Origin: Nitrospira sp.
GTDB lineage: Bacteria > Nitrospirota > Nitrospiria > Nitrospirales > Nitrospiraceae
NCBI GenBank assembly: GCA_019636835.1
Contig: JAHBWU010000015.1
Location: 1 to 55,375, forward strand
DNA length: 55,375 nucleotides
Reading direction: 5' to 3'
Position 1 is the stretch's first letter. Every line of letters starts with the position of its first letter. Positions 26,691 through 37,189 of this stretch are shown one piece after another. A program made the position numbers and the translations under genes. The notes under the pieces are model-generated. The model worked only from the letters and a program-made list of their open reading frames with translations, had not been told where the DNA came from and did no database searches.

Positions 26691-29027
26691 TTAGAGATTT
26701 CCACAGACAGTCGTCTCGAAACCATGAAACGAATAGTTCTTGACCTGCGACAATTCGACATACGGCGGATTGCCGATGATCACATCGAATCCGCCCTTCT
26801 TCATGATCCCGTAGAACTCAATGAACCAATGAAACGGCTTATGTGAACCGAGCCAGGCCTCGTACTCCTCGGTCTTCAAATGATCAATGCGGTATTGTCG
26901 GGCAAGATAGCCGTTCAATTCGCCTTCAAGTGTCCTAAGCCTTTTTCGCACTTCCTGCTTGGCATCCCTGAAATCATCAGACTGCATGCCGTGTTCGGTC
27001 TGCATTTCGTGGAACTTCTGAAACGCCCTGTCGGCAATCTCGGCATTCTCCTCGATGGTCGGTAATGACTCCAGCTTGAGCCAGTTTCCATCCATGGATT
27101 GCTTGATCTCTTCAAGCCTTGCGTAACCCACGAGCGTATTGCCGGTTCGGATGTTGAAGTCGATGTCAGGGAGCGGTTCGATCTGCTCGACACGATCCAC
27201 CTGGGCGACCATCTTCAAAAAGAGGCGGAGTTTGCAGATTTCGACCGCTTCTTCCATGATGTCCACGCCGTACAGATTGTTGACGATGATGGATTTGTAG
27301 ATGAAGCTGCGCGGGCTTGCATGTTTGGCCACCCGCTCCAGGGCTTTGCGAAAGTCATCGAACTTCTCGGGTCGGTGTTTCTTCCCCGATCTATCCAGCT
27401 CGTCCAAGAACACTTCCATTCTATTCAGACATGCCTCATAGAGCGGTTCTAGAACATTGAGTGCTGCAAAGAGGAACGCCCCAGACCCACAAGTAGGGTC
27501 GAGAACCGTTACTCCCTGAATGGCACGCCAAAATGCGCGGAGCAAATCAGGTCCTTCGCAGTTTTCGATCACGTCTTGCGCGAACTGACGAATGTCGAGG
27601 TTGTATGTGATGAGGTCGTTGATAGACTGGATGTCGCCTGAAACAAGTTTGGATCTCACATCCTCGTAGCGCTTACGCCTGGCGATCACCTCACGCCAGA
27701 TTTCAGTTGGTAAGGCATACTCTGAAGGAGCTGGTCTGTTCCATCCGTTGCGTTGACTGACATCGTTTAATCCGATAGCGACCTCGGACGGAAATGGTAA
27801 TGCTCCTGTAAGACGGCAGGGGGGTGACTCTCGGATATCAATCGTGATGCCGTGCTTCACCGCATCGTACATGTAACGGTCGGGATCGGCTTGAAGGAGC
27901 CGCCAGATTGATTGATCGCCCTCAAAGGCAACCTTGCAATTCTGCCGAGCTGCATCAAATAGAAATGGAATGATCGTATTCTGGCTGATGTAACCGGTGA
28001 TATCCTCCTTCGTGTAGTATGCTCCCATCTGTTTTTGGTTGATGTACTTCTCAAAAATGTAGCCCAGCACATCGGGATTGATTTCTCTGTCATTGCGGTT
28101 CGGTCGCTCATCGAGATGCCAATGAAACTCCTCGAAAAAAGCAAAGATCCTCTCAAAGGCCGCATCGCCGATACGAATAGAGGTTCCATGCAACTCTTCG
28201 ACTTGATGACGAAGGAACAGTCCGCCATTAAGATAGGGCACCTTGCCTAACAGTTCATTGGTGGGCGTCGAACGTTCGCTCTCCTTCTTGGCAAATCCAT
28301 CGAAGAACAGCGGGCAGAGGAAGCCGGTGTAGAATCGATCCTTCCCGCGCTGCTTACTTTGCCCAAGCTTCGTGCGCAGATAATTGCTATCGTTGTCCAG
28401 AAACTCCTTCTTCTGAACGAAGTAGATGAACATCAGCCGGTTCAGCATGACGGCGGCATACCAATGCTGGAGCCCGGCGTCTGGGATGCCCTTGATGAAG
28501 TCCAAGAACTTCTCATGCTCGGACTTGAATCGTTCATAAAAGCGTTTGGTGACCCGCTCGGTGTCGAATGCGGCTCGCACGCGGCCGGTCACGTCGACGT
28601 GATGAAGTTGCTCTTCCTCATCGAGGCTGAATGCGATGGCCTTGACCTTCTGAATAAGCAGTTCGCCACTCTGGTTGGAATGAAATCGGTGCTGACGAAA
28701 GACAGCTGGCTTGCCGGGCTCACGTCTTACCCATTGCCAGACTTGCTCAGCTCTCCTTGTGTCCAAAAAAATAATGAGATGTTGATGCGCTGATTTGGCG
28801 ACAGCGCGATCGATTCTCCGGCGAGTCTGGTCATCGGGGATGGCGCCCTCGTGGATAAACACGACAACGCCACGCTTTTGCGCGATGGCTACCAGCTTGT
28901 AGGCCAGACCGTTCACGACTGTTTCAATCGTGGCACTATGGTGATCCCAGCCGAGCTGTTCGATGAATAGTGATTTGAAATTGAAGGCCTTGAGAAAACG
29001 CTGGACTTGGTAGGAATCGAAATCCAT
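26691..29027 (-). CDS. N-terminal and catalytic part of Eco57I-type N6-adenine methyltransferase, truncated
   Basis: A 778-residue frame. The start MDFDSYQVQ at 29027 lies 2 nt after the helicase stop, so the earlier in-frame ATG at 29114 is rejected. The SAM-binding motif DPTCGSGAF is at residues 510-518 and the catalytic NPPY at 753-756. N-terminal residues carry no clear domain I can name. The frame ends at TAA 26691-26693, but the next codons remain in frame with the target-recognition part. Intact relatives are near 1,100 residues and modify adenine in restriction or DISARM/BREX-like systems. The stop falls where relatives typically have an aromatic residue after CGNL, so a single TAT/TAC to TAA change would explain it. 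Confidence 0.82.
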   Translation of the reverse strand: MDFDSYQVQRFLKAFNFKSLFIEQLGWDHHSATIETVVNGLAYKLVAIAQKRGVVVFIHEGAIPDDQTRRRIDRAVAKSAHQHLIIFLDTRRAEQVWQWVRREPGKPAVFRQHRFHSNQSGELLIQKVKAIAFSLDEEEQLHHVDVTGRVRAAFDTERVTKRFYERFKSEHEKFLDFIKGIPDAGLQHWYAAVMLNRLMFIYFVQKKEFLDNDSNYLRTKLGQSKQRGKDRFYTGFLCPLFFDGFAKKESERSTPTNELLGKVPYLNGGLFLRHQVEELHGTSIRIGDAAFERIFAFFEEFHWHLDERPNRNDREINPDVLGYIFEKYINQKQMGAYYTKEDITGYISQNTIIPFLFDAARQNCKVAFEGDQSIWRLLQADPDRYMYDAVKHGITIDIRESPPCRLTGALPFPSEVAIGLNDVSQRNGWNRPAPSEYALPTEIWREVIARRKRYEDVRSKLVSGDIQSINDLITYNLDIRQFAQDVIENCEGPDLLRAFWRAIQGVTVLDPTCGSGAFLFAALNVLEPLYEACLNRMEVFLDELDRSGKKHRPEKFDDFRKALERVAKHASPRSFIYKSIIVNNLYGVDIMEEAVEICKLRLFLKMVAQVDRVEQIEPLPDIDFNIRTGNTLVGYARLEEIKQSMDGNWLKLESLPTIEENAEIADRAFQKFHEMQTEHGMQSDDFRDAKQEVRKRLRTLEGELNGYLARQYRIDHLKTEEYEAWLGSHKPFHWFIEFYGIMKKGGFDVIIGNPPYVELSQVKNYSFHGFETTVCGNL

Positions 29028-29029
29028 CG

Positions 29030-32000
29030 CTATTGCTGACCTGTGGTATCCGAGAGACCCAGAGAACAAATGATGCGGGGTTCCTGGGTTTGCTGCTCCT
29101 CCTGAACGAGGCATAAGTCATCTTCTTCACGGAGTGAGATGACCAACTGGGCGAGATCTTCGTCCGAAATTCCGCTGCGCAGCTGTCGGTTGAGAGTATC
29201 CACGGCTGATTGCCGCAGCGGATAGCGATGGATCTCATCGATGGCTTTGAGGAGAGCCTCAGATTCGAAGAGGGTGCCTTTGATTGCTCGGGCGTAGCTC
29301 TCCAGCCGCTCATAGGTACGAAAGCGCGCACCTGAAGGTCGACCTAATTGGCCGCCGACCGATTGTTCTTCTGCGGCGATCAGTTCCGCCCCTTTTTGCA
29401 CAAGCTCATGGTGATGAGCTTGGCGAGGCAATGCCGGAGTCTCAGGAGAGCATGCAGCGGCGTCGAGGATCGCTCGCTGCGATTCCGTCACGCTTTTGCC
29501 GTTCTGATCGACCCACGCCAGAGCATCATTATCTTCGGCAGTGCGCAGGTAGACGAGCACTCCGCTGGGCTGCTTTGCATCCGGCTGATGCCCCCTTGTT
29601 GCATAGACCACGGGCGGCAAGGCCGGGATAGTTTGTTGCAGGATGGGATCAGCAGTAATGGCATTCTTCCAAATTTGGTAGGCGCGAGAAGCGAGATCGA
29701 CCTCATCGTCTGCGTCGCCATCCAGTATTCCGGATTTTTCGTTGTACAGATCGAGAATGATCTTGTCGTTCCGGTCGTCCTCGAAGAAGGCTTCATCGGC
29801 CCCGACCACTTCTGCGTTTTCCTGCAAACGACGCCGTACACGCGCACGGAGACGGATGATTCGCTCAACGCCCTCGGCGGGAAGGAACGAATAACAAGGA
29901 ATATGCGTCGCCTGTTGTCCGATCCTGTCTACACGGCCGGCGCGCTGAATGAGTCGGATGATCGCCCATGGAAGATCATAATTGACGACAATGGCGCAGT
30001 CCTGAAGATTCTGCCCTTCGCTCAACACATCCGTCGCGATCAGCACGCGAAGCTCATCGTCCGGTTTGATCTGGTCTCTCTTCTCATTGCTGACCGGACT
30101 AAACCGCCAAGCCAGTGCGGTTGGATCGAGTGACTCACCGGTTACTCCGGAGATGCTCTTGATCCGGCGCGCGTTGAGTTGCGTTTCGAGATAGTCAACG
30201 GTATCGGCAAACTGCGTGAAGACCAAGACTTTCTCGTGTGGATGATCCTTCGTCACCAGTTTCAAGAGCGCATTCAGCTTCGCGTCTTTGCCGGCGTCCC
30301 ATTCACCTACTCCCTGCAAGAGCTTGAGCAAAGCCTGCACGTCTGTGTGCAGGTCGCTCTCGAGCGTTTTCACAAATAGATCAGGTCGCAACCACTTGAA
30401 CCGTTTTCCACCTTGGCCGACGTATTGCGCATAGACTTCCGCAGCGCGTCGTTTGAAATCGTTCTCGCTCCGTAGTCTAGCGGGCCCCTTTTCGTTTGCC
30501 TCTCCATTGCCGTCGTTCTCGTCGCTTGTTTGAGGGATCTCAGCATCGATATCGCTGACCCGGCTATCGAGCAAACCGATGTCTTGTGGGCCAATAGGAA
30601 GAAGCTGATGCGTTGCAATGGCATGAAGGAAAATGTAGTTGCGTAGGATGTGTCGCTCGATAGATTGGAGGAAAGCATGGCCGCTGCTTTCCAAGCGCTT
30701 GAATAGGTTCGTTCGGCAGAAGCCCATGAGCCGCTTTCCGGCACGCGAGAGATCCTGCAGAAGTTTGGCCTCGCCCTGGGTCGGCGGTTTGTGCGGGGAC
30801 GCGGCAACGTAATTGCCCAGCCCATAACGAGGCAGGTTGAGGTGATTGATGGTATCGACCACGTCCGGCGCATAAAGCCGTGCATATTGATCAGCCGGAT
30901 TGCTGTCATCGATCCGAAATGTGATCGTCTTCGGGACGCGCGTGGGGAAATAGGATCGGCTGCCGTCTTCAAAGGTCAGAAACTTTCGTCCGTTGGTCGG
31001 GTCGGTCTGCGCATAGTTTTCCTGAATAAAGCTTCTGGTTCGCCGGACCATATACAACCGCATGAGCTCTCGCCAATCATCGGCGTATGGGCTCTTCTCA
31101 AACGCTGCGAGTGAGCGCACGGAACATTGATAACGGCGAAGGAATTCCACGTCACCCAACTCGCGGAGCAATTGTTCCGGACGGATTCCTAAATCTTGGT
31201 CCTCGGAAATGAAGAGCCGTAATTGATTGGAGAGGTCCAAATAGGTCTTGTTGTACGGTGTCGCCGACAATAAGATACATTTGCTCTCGTTCTCATGCGC
31301 GTATTCCTGGATTGCACGGTAACGTTGGCCTTCACGATTTCGAAGATTATGACTTTCGTCGATCAGGAGAAGACGGTAGCGGCGAAGTTTCGGCAGTTCA
31401 CGGGCAACCTGGCTGATAGAGAGAACCTTCGCACGCAGGCGGTACTGCTGCCGATAATCTTCCCACATGCGCACCAAGTTCTTCGGACAGATGATCAGTG
31501 TTTCCAGACCATAGTCGTCCTCAAAGATGCGAGCGAGAGCCGTAGCCATCAATGTTTTGCCGAGTCCGACCACATCGCCGATCAGGACACCTCCGCGTTT
31601 ATTCAAATGTCGGGCGGCAATCTTGACGGCGGCTTTCTGAAATTCGAACAGCTTGTTGCCGAACTCTTTCGGGATGCGGAATTCTGAAAGTCCCGCCCGC
31701 GCTTCCTGGGACAGGTGATAGGCCATCTTGATGTAAATGTGGTAAGGCCGAATCGGCTCTTCACGTGCCCAGCTCTCTTGAATAATGGCCAGTAGCTCTT
31801 CTGAAATATCCACACACCATTGATCGTTCCAGCGATCCTCGAACCATCGTGCAAGCTTCTGACAGGCATCGTGATCAAGCACATCCACATTCAATTCGCC
31901 CTGCTGAGCAAGGCCGGCGAAGGTGAGATTACTGCTGCCGAGATACCCAACGATGGGATTGATCGGATCGGGTCTGAAAAGTAAATAGAGCTTGGCATGG

Positions 32001-32410
32001 AGGGGGTGTCGGAGGAATAACTTGACGACAAGCTTCTTGGCTTTGATGTGGACCGCTAGACGGCGTAGGCCTGTTTCGTCTTCATTCGTAGGGACACCAA
32101 ACGTCAACTGGCTTCGAAACTCTTCCGCTAGTTTCTTTTTGAGCCGAACGGCGGTTTGGTTATCCATGCCGCCATTATTCTTTGCGAGGCTGAGCGCGGT
32201 ACGCAGCTCTTCTTGGGGCAGTCGCTGCATTCCTACCAGAAGCCGGCAACAATCACCTTCGCCCGTCCACTTTTCGATGTAGGAATCCAGCTGTTTCCAG
32301 CCTCGCAGGTTGAAATACCCGACGCAGAAGTCGGCCCGATTTGAGACAAGCAGAGTCTCTTGGAGCGCAGGGAGTAACTGTCTGTCTATGTTGTCGAAAA
32401 TGCGTGGCAT
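29030..32410 (-). CDS. PLD-domain SNF2-type helicase of a restriction-like system
   Basis: A 1,126-residue protein. Residues 1-about 210 have a phospholipase D-like domain with HAKLYLLF and GSSNLTFAG, an HxK motif giving a possible nuclease. A SNF2/SF2 helicase follows: Walker A VGLGKT near 285, DESHNLRN near 350, LSATPYNKT, then [14 protein letters not shown] and [13 protein letters not shown] in the C-terminal lobe. It looks intact. The methyltransferase gene starts 2 nt after its stop. The pair resembles the helicase and methylase of class 1 DISARM, but no drmA, drmB or drmC is present, so it may be a minimal two-gene restriction-like system. Confidence 0.88.
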   Translation of the reverse strand: MPRIFDNIDRQLLPALQETLLVSNRADFCVGYFNLRGWKQLDSYIEKWTGEGDCCRLLVGMQRLPQEELRTALSLAKNNGGMDNQTAVRLKKKLAEEFRSQLTFGVPTNEDETGLRRLAVHIKAKKLVVKLFLRHPLHAKLYLLFRPDPINPIVGYLGSSNLTFAGLAQQGELNVDVLDHDACQKLARWFEDRWNDQWCVDISEELLAIIQESWAREEPIRPYHIYIKMAYHLSQEARAGLSEFRIPKEFGNKLFEFQKAAVKIAARHLNKRGGVLIGDVVGLGKTLMATALARIFEDDYGLETLIICPKNLVRMWEDYRQQYRLRAKVLSISQVARELPKLRRYRLLLIDESHNLRNREGQRYRAIQEYAHENESKCILLSATPYNKTYLDLSNQLRLFISEDQDLGIRPEQLLRELGDVEFLRRYQCSVRSLAAFEKSPYADDWRELMRLYMVRRTRSFIQENYAQTDPTNGRKFLTFEDGSRSYFPTRVPKTITFRIDDSNPADQYARLYAPDVVDTINHLNLPRYGLGNYVAASPHKPPTQGEAKLLQDLSRAGKRLMGFCRTNLFKRLESSGHAFLQSIERHILRNYIFLHAIATHQLLPIGPQDIGLLDSRVSDIDAEIPQTSDENDGNGEANEKGPARLRSENDFKRRAAEVYAQYVGQGGKRFKWLRPDLFVKTLESDLHTDVQALLKLLQGVGEWDAGKDAKLNALLKLVTKDHPHEKVLVFTQFADTVDYLETQLNARRIKSISGVTGESLDPTALAWRFSPVSNEKRDQIKPDDELRVLIATDVLSEGQNLQDCAIVVNYDLPWAIIRLIQRAGRVDRIGQQATHIPCYSFLPAEGVERIIRLRARVRRRLQENAEVVGADEAFFEDDRNDKIILDLYNEKSGILDGDADDEVDLASRAYQIWKNAITADPILQQTIPALPPVVYATRGHQPDAKQPSGVLVYLRTAEDNDALAWVDQNGKSVTESQRAILDAAACSPETPALPRQAHHHELVQKGAELIAAEEQSVGGQLGRPSGARFRTYERLESYARAIKGTLFESEALLKAIDEIHRYPLRQSAVDTLNRQLRSGISDEDLAQLVISLREEDDLCLVQEEQQTQEPRIICSLGLSDTTGQQ

Positions 32411-32717
32411 TGCAACCGAATGGGGGCCCTGTTTGAAAGGTTCTCGGCTTCGGCAGGGTCTGCAAGACGACTGCCATGTGTTGCTATTGGCTTAGCTGTA
32501 TGGTGATGGCGGTGTAATTGATGGTTTTTAGAGCGCAATTTAGGGAATGTGCATGTGAGGTGGTCGAGAGGTAAGGCGTGACTTCTAGGATCGCAACCTG
32601 CTGGTATAAGAGACTATTGACGGTCGGCGTCAAAAGGATGACGAGGTTGGGGAACGAGAGGCTCGTATTCCGCCGGCGTTCGGTGGATGAGGTAGAAGCG
32701 CTCAGGAATGATGTGGG

Positions 32718-33632
32718 CTAGATGCGTGTGAGCCAGGACTCATGCGCAGGATCTTCTCCGCGCACGATCGTAAAGAAGGCGTCTTGGAGAATACGTGTAA
32801 TCGGTCCAGGCGTACCATTTCCGATGCGCCGGTTGTCGACTTCCCGGACCGGAGTCAATTCAGCAGCCGTTCCCGTCACAAATACTTCGTCGGCAATATA
32901 CATTTCATCGCGCGTGAATCGCTCCTCCACCACGGTGATTCTTCGTTCTTGAGCCAATTGGATGACGGAGTTTCGCGTAATCCCTTCGAGTACCGACGTC
33001 AACGGCGTCGTCTTGAGAACACCCCGGCGAATAATGAACACATTCTCCCCCGTTCCTTCGGCAACATAGCCTTCGGGATCGAGAAGAATGGCCTCGTCAT
33101 ATCCATCGGCCTTCGCCTGCCGTTTGGCCATGATGGAGTTCACATAGTACCCGGATATTTTTCCTCTGGTCATGGACACATTCACGTGATGCCTCGTAAA
33201 GGACGAGACGCAGGCGCGCATCCCATGGGCCAATGCATCGTCCCCCAAGTAGGCACCCCACCTCCAGGCAGCAATAGCCACCCGAATCGGATTGTCGCCC
33301 GGATGGACGCCCATCGCACCATACCCAATATAGACCAACGGACGAATGTAACAGGCATCGAGACGATTGACACGGACGGTCTCGATGATAGCGTCTGTGA
33401 TCTGCTTTTTGTCATACGGCATGGTCATCATGCCGATATGGGCAGAATCAAACAGGCGATCGACATGTTCCGGAAGCCGGAAAATTGCGGATCCTGATTT
33501 ACCCTTGTAGCACCGAAGACCTTCAAACGCTGCTAGGCCGTAGTGTAACGAATGGGTGAGAACATGGACGTTGGCCTCTCCCCACCCCACAAATTTCCCA
33601 TCCATCCAGATCTTTTCAACCGGTTCCAACAT
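32718..33632 (-). CDS. ilvE: Branched-chain amino acid aminotransferase
   Basis: A 304-residue class IV PLP enzyme transferring amino groups between 2-oxoglutarate/glutamate and Leu, Ile or Val. It shows the N-terminal HYGLAAFEGLRCY, the PLP lysine within TRGKISGYYVNSI, and the EGTGENVFII and VFVTGTAAELTPV segments. The length is standard. It has its own promoter upstream, is monocistronic, and converges with nothing recognisable at its 3' end. Confidence 0.95.
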   Translation of the reverse strand: MLEPVEKIWMDGKFVGWGEANVHVLTHSLHYGLAAFEGLRCYKGKSGSAIFRLPEHVDRLFDSAHIGMMTMPYDKKQITDAIIETVRVNRLDACYIRPLVYIGYGAMGVHPGDNPIRVAIAAWRWGAYLGDDALAHGMRACVSSFTRHHVNVSMTRGKISGYYVNSIMAKRQAKADGYDEAILLDPEGYVAEGTGENVFIIRRGVLKTTPLTSVLEGITRNSVIQLAQERRITVVEERFTRDEMYIADEVFVTGTAAELTPVREVDNRRIGNGTPGPITRILQDAFFTIVRGEDPAHESWLTRI

Positions 33633-33688
33633 TAAAGACGATCTCCAGCAAGGGCTAGTGACGATTTACACCTCTGTGGGCGTGAGGG

Positions 33689-33717
33689 ACTATAGCGTGA
33701 GGTCGAACGTGGGTCAA
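33689..33717 (-). promoter_or_regulatory. Sigma-70 type promoter for ilvE
   Basis: On the minus strand, TTGACC (33712-33717) and TATAGT (33689-33694) are separated by exactly 17 bp. They lie about 57-85 nt before the ilvE start. Both hexamers differ little from consensus. Confidence 0.6.
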
Positions 33718-33769
33718 GCAAGCAGGCCAGGAGCTGACTCGGAATCTACTCGATTGATGATGCGAGCAC

Positions 33770-34114
33770 TTACGAAGAGGCGCAATAGGCACGCAGGCGG
33801 GAGCTCAGAAACGTTCCTACTCGTTCTTCTCCCTCCGGACTCATGGTGACGACCTTGGCACCAAACAACAGACCGCGCACCCATCGCACAACGACACGCT
33901 GAATTTCGACCGGCTCATCTTTGTCCGGAAGCGTGAGTCGGACGACCAGTTCCGTCCCAGGAACCACTTGATGATCGCCCAGAACGCGGAACCCATTACG
34001 ACACAGGTTCATCACCGTTCCTTTTCCGAGAAAATCCCCGCCCAGGTAGTACACCACGCAGCGAACGGGAATCCGGTGATAGGTGCGGATCACAAACTTG
34101 TTGGAGTGAGACAT
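33770..34114 (-). CDS. PilZ domain protein
   Basis: A 114-residue protein with a PilZ fold: the RTYHRIPV start (RxxxR-type c-di-GMP motif region), then NLCRNGFRV (D/NxSxxG-like), and a C-terminal beta strand set. PilZ domains bind cyclic-di-GMP and modulate motility or exopolysaccharide. The start at 34114 (MSHSNKF) is chosen over 34183; the upstream AGGAG is about 14 nt away, so the start is not secure. It lies alone between ilvE and rplU. Confidence 0.8.
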   Translation of the reverse strand: MSHSNKFVIRTYHRIPVRCVVYYLGGDFLGKGTVMNLCRNGFRVLGDHQVVPGTELVVRLTLPDKDEPVEIQRVVVRWVRGLLFGAKVVTMSPEGEERVGTFLSSRLRAYCASS

Positions 34115-34269
34115 GAGCTGGTCACCATCTCCTAGTTTGTATTGCAAAATACTCGATACGTGCCGCCGCGATGATAACGCCAAGCATACTTGTCGGCATG
34201 ACCTCGGTCATAGCCTTCTAAAGAGGGGGCCATGGATGATCAATGATCTCTAGGCGCTCCTCCTTGAGC

Positions 34270-34298
34270 TTGACACCTCTCACATCCCCATGTTAAAT
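34270..34298 (+). promoter_or_regulatory. Sigma-70 type promoter for rplU-rpmA
   Basis: TTGACA at 34270-34275 and TTAAAT at 34293-34298 with a 17 bp spacer, 31 nt before the rplU start. The -35 is a perfect match. Confidence 0.6.
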
Positions 34299-34329
34299 GA
34301 ACCGTTCCTCAAGCTCGGAGAAGGGATGT

Positions 34330-34644
34330 ATGTACGCGATCGTTGAAACAGGCGGCAAACAATATCGAGTTGAAACAGGCACGACGATTCAGGTCGAGCG
34401 GCTGACGGGAGATGTTGGGGCTCAGATTGAACTCAGCAAGGTCCATCTCGTACATGGCGATGCCGGTATTCTGGTTGGACAGCCTCTCCTTAACGGAGCC
34501 AAGGTCACAGCTGAAATCGTGCGGCAAGGACGAACCCGATCGATTACCGTCTTTAAGAAGAAGCGCCGCAAGAACTATCGCCGCACCCGTGGGCACCGAC
34601 AAGGCTTCACCCAGTTGTTGATTAGGAATATTGCGACGGCCTAA
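34330..34644 (+). CDS. rplU: 50S ribosomal protein L21
   Basis: A 104-residue large-subunit protein. [15 protein letters not shown] is the standard N-terminus, and [16 protein letters not shown] the rRNA-binding tail. The start ATG at 34330 follows GGAGAAGGGA; the upstream in-frame ATG at 34297 is rejected. rpmA follows after 20 nt. Confidence 0.97.
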   Translation: MYAIVETGGKQYRVETGTTIQVERLTGDVGAQIELSKVHLVHGDAGILVGQPLLNGAKVTAEIVRQGRTRSITVFKKKRRKNYRRTRGHRQGFTQLLIRNIATA

Positions 34645-34664
34645 AGACACAAGAAGGACGTACC

Positions 34665-34928
34665 ATGGCAACAAATAAAGGCGGCGGATCATCACGTAAC
34701 GGTCGTGACAGCAATCCTCAATATTTGGGCGTGAAGGCCTATGGTGGTCAGACGGTGACAGCCGGCAGCATTATTGTCCGTCAGCGCGGCACCAAGTTTT
34801 TCCCTGGATTCAATGTCGACCTTGGAAGAGACCATACCCTATTTGCCAGAACGAGCGGTGTGGTGAAGTTTGAAGGTGGACGCGACAGACGAAAAGTCAG
34901 TGTCTATCCGGTTCCGACCAAATCCTGA
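34665..34928 (+). CDS. rpmA: 50S ribosomal protein L27
   Basis: An 87-residue large-subunit protein. The start is [16 protein letters not shown], with the conserved glycine-rich N-terminus that reaches the peptidyl transferase centre. GVKAYGGQ and IVRQRGTKF follow. It directly follows rplU in the usual order and precedes obgE. Confidence 0.97.
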   Translation: MATNKGGGSSRNGRDSNPQYLGVKAYGGQTVTAGSIIVRQRGTKFFPGFNVDLGRDHTLFARTSGVVKFEGGRDRRKVSVYPVPTKS

Positions 34929-35051
34929 TTCTCTTTTCTGCTCCCTCCGTTACTACCAAGCCGGATAAATTCTCTCTCCCCCCTTCGGGTCAGGGTCGGG
35001 TATACTTTCTCGGCCTCGTTCGTGATTCGCCTGCGGAGCGGTTGACAGATT

Positions 35052-36077
35052 ATGTTCGTCGATGAAGTACACATCACGGTACAAGCCGGTCGCGGCGGGA
35101 ACGGCATCTGCAGTTTCCGGAGGGAGATGTTTGTTCCACGCGGAGGCCCGGACGGCGGTGATGGAGGCAACGGGGGCGACATCGTCATGACTGCATCTCA
35201 TCGATTGACGACCCTGCTCGACCTCCGCTACCAAAATCATTATGAAGCTCAAGACGGACGAGCCGGTGGAGGATCCAATTGCACGGGCCGTTCCGGAGAA
35301 GATCTGACCATCGCTGTTCCTGTCGGCACCATCGTCTATGATGACCAGACGAAAGAAACACTTGCGGATTTCATCGAAGATGGTCAAACAACCGTCATCG
35401 CTCAGGGAGGGCGAGGCGGGAAAGGCAACAGCAACTTTGCCACCTCCGTCAATCGAGTGCCGACGAAGTGCACTCCCGGAACACCTGGTGAAGAACGATC
35501 ATTGCGTCTTGAACTGAAACTGCTCGCCGACGTTGGGCTGGTTGGTTTTCCCAATGCCGGCAAGTCGACGCTCATTGCTGCTATATCAGCGGCCCGACCC
35601 AAGATCGCCGACTATCCCTTCACCACTCTGATCCCCAATCTCGGGGTTGTGCGGTGGGGATCCGACCGAAGTTTTGTCGTGGCCGATATTCCCGGCCTGA
35701 TCGAGGGCGCCCACGAGGGGAAAGGTCTGGGCGTCCAGTTTCTCCGCCATATCGAACGCACCGCGTTCCTGCTCCACTTGATCGATGTCTCGGAATGGGC
35801 TCCTGACGATCCCGTGATCGCTTTTGAGACGTTACGGCGAGAACTTACCGCCTATGACCTGGGGCTCACCAAGCGCCCATTCGCTGTTGTCCCAACCAAA
35901 ATCGATGTAATCGGCACGAGCGAGCGGCTTGCCCAGTTGCAGACCTATTGTCGCCTCAACGACTATCCCTGTTTGCCGATTTCCTCTTCCACGAACAAGG
36001 GACTTGATGACTTGATCACCTACCTCGGGAAACAGGTCGAGCGTTTACGAAAGATGCCATGCGAGACAAGCTCTTAG
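35052..36077 (+). CDS. obgE: GTPase Obg, ribosome biogenesis
   Basis: A 341-residue GTPase of late 50S assembly and stress control. The glycine-rich OBG domain occupies residues 1-about 158 (GGNGICSFRREMFVPRGGPDGGDGG). The G domain follows with P-loop GFPNAGKSTL, the switch II DIPGLIEGAH and the NKxD-equivalent region (TKID). There is no OCT extension, as in shorter family members. It overlaps proB by 19 nt. Confidence 0.96.
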   Translation: MFVDEVHITVQAGRGGNGICSFRREMFVPRGGPDGGDGGNGGDIVMTASHRLTTLLDLRYQNHYEAQDGRAGGGSNCTGRSGEDLTIAVPVGTIVYDDQTKETLADFIEDGQTTVIAQGGRGGKGNSNFATSVNRVPTKCTPGTPGEERSLRLELKLLADVGLVGFPNAGKSTLIAAISAARPKIADYPFTTLIPNLGVVRWGSDRSFVVADIPGLIEGAHEGKGLGVQFLRHIERTAFLLHLIDVSEWAPDDPVIAFETLRRELTAYDLGLTKRPFAVVPTKIDVIGTSERLAQLQTYCRLNDYPCLPISSSTNKGLDDLITYLGKQVERLRKMPCETSS

Positions 36078-37180
36078 AACAAGCGAAGCGGATCGTCATC
36101 AAGATCGGCAGCAGCCTGGTCGCTTCGCGCGCGGAAGGTCTGCGACCTCAACAGATTGAGCGATTGGCTGATGAAATCGCGACGTTCCGAACACAGGGTC
36201 GTGAAATCTTGGTGGTCTCTTCCGGTGCCATCGTTTCCGGTATCCGAAAGTTGCAGCTGAAGGATTACCCGAAAAGCCTCCCTGTCAAGCAGGCAGCGGC
36301 AGCGGTGGGACAGAGCCGTCTCATGTGGGCCTATGAAAAAGCATTTGAGCGTCTCAATATTCAAGTGGCGCAGATCCTGCTCACCCACCAGGATCTCGCC
36401 GATCGCCGCCGATTTCTTAACGCTCGCCATACACTCGCGACACTCATCGGTTTCGGCATCGTGCCCATCATCAATGAAAATGATACCGTCGCGGTTGATG
36501 AAATCAGGGTCGGCGACAACGACACCCTCGCGAGCGAAGTGGCTCACCTGGCCGATGCGGACTTGCTGGTGATTCTCTCTGATGTCGACGGACTGTATAC
36601 GGAAGATCCGCGTAAAAACCCGTCAGCGACCTTGATTCCGCTGATCACGGAGATTACCCCGGATATCGAGCGCCTGGCAGGAGTTTCCAGCACATTTGAA
36701 GGGACAGGCGGGATGGCGACCAAGCTTCGAGCAGCCAAGAAAGTCGCCGAGTATGGAATCTCGACGTTAGTCCTCAATGGCGAGCGGGCCGGAGTCCTCC
36801 CAACGGTCCTTGCCGGGGGACCCGGTGGAAGTCTCTTTCTTGCCCGGGAGCGCCGGCTGAACAGCCGTAAACATTGGATCGCCTTTACGCTTCGCTCCCG
36901 CGGTCAGGTCCATCTCGACCAGGGGGCGGTGGACGCCTTGACCAATCGAGGGAAAAGCCTGTTGGCATCGGGCATCCTCCAGGTGACGGGATCATTTGAC
37001 GCCGGCGATCCAGTCAGTTGTGTCGATACAGACGGAAAGGAATTTGCCAAAGGCTTGGTGAACGTTCCGTCAGACTTATTGGGTCAGATGAAAGGCCTCA
37101 AGACAGCGGACATTCATGAACAGTTCGGACCCCAAGAGTATGAGGAAATCATCCACCGAGACAATTTAGTCATCCTCTAG
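36059..37180 (+). CDS. proB: Glutamate 5-kinase
   Basis: A 373-residue first enzyme of proline synthesis, phosphorylating glutamate. The kinase domain has IVIKIGSSLV, VVSSGAI and NENDTV; the C-terminal PUA domain spans about 280-360. The start lies inside the end of obgE (19 nt overlap). proA, which often follows proB, is not here; its 3' end appears on the minus strand at 55268-55375. Confidence 0.96.
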   Translation: MRDKLLEQAKRIVIKIGSSLVASRAEGLRPQQIERLADEIATFRTQGREILVVSSGAIVSGIRKLQLKDYPKSLPVKQAAAAVGQSRLMWAYEKAFERLNIQVAQILLTHQDLADRRRFLNARHTLATLIGFGIVPIINENDTVAVDEIRVGDNDTLASEVAHLADADLLVILSDVDGLYTEDPRKNPSATLIPLITEITPDIERLAGVSSTFEGTGGMATKLRAAKKVAEYGISTLVLNGERAGVLPTVLAGGPGGSLFLARERRLNSRKHWIAFTLRSRGQVHLDQGAVDALTNRGKSLLASGILQVTGSFDAGDPVSCVDTDGKEFAKGLVNVPSDLLGQMKGLKTADIHEQFGPQEYEEIIHRDNLVIL

Positions 37181-37189
37181 TGCTGAGTC

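Noticed and set aside
29348..30133. Plus-strand frame of 261 codons
   Set aside because: Lies wholly inside the helicase gene on the other strand, whose motifs are clear.
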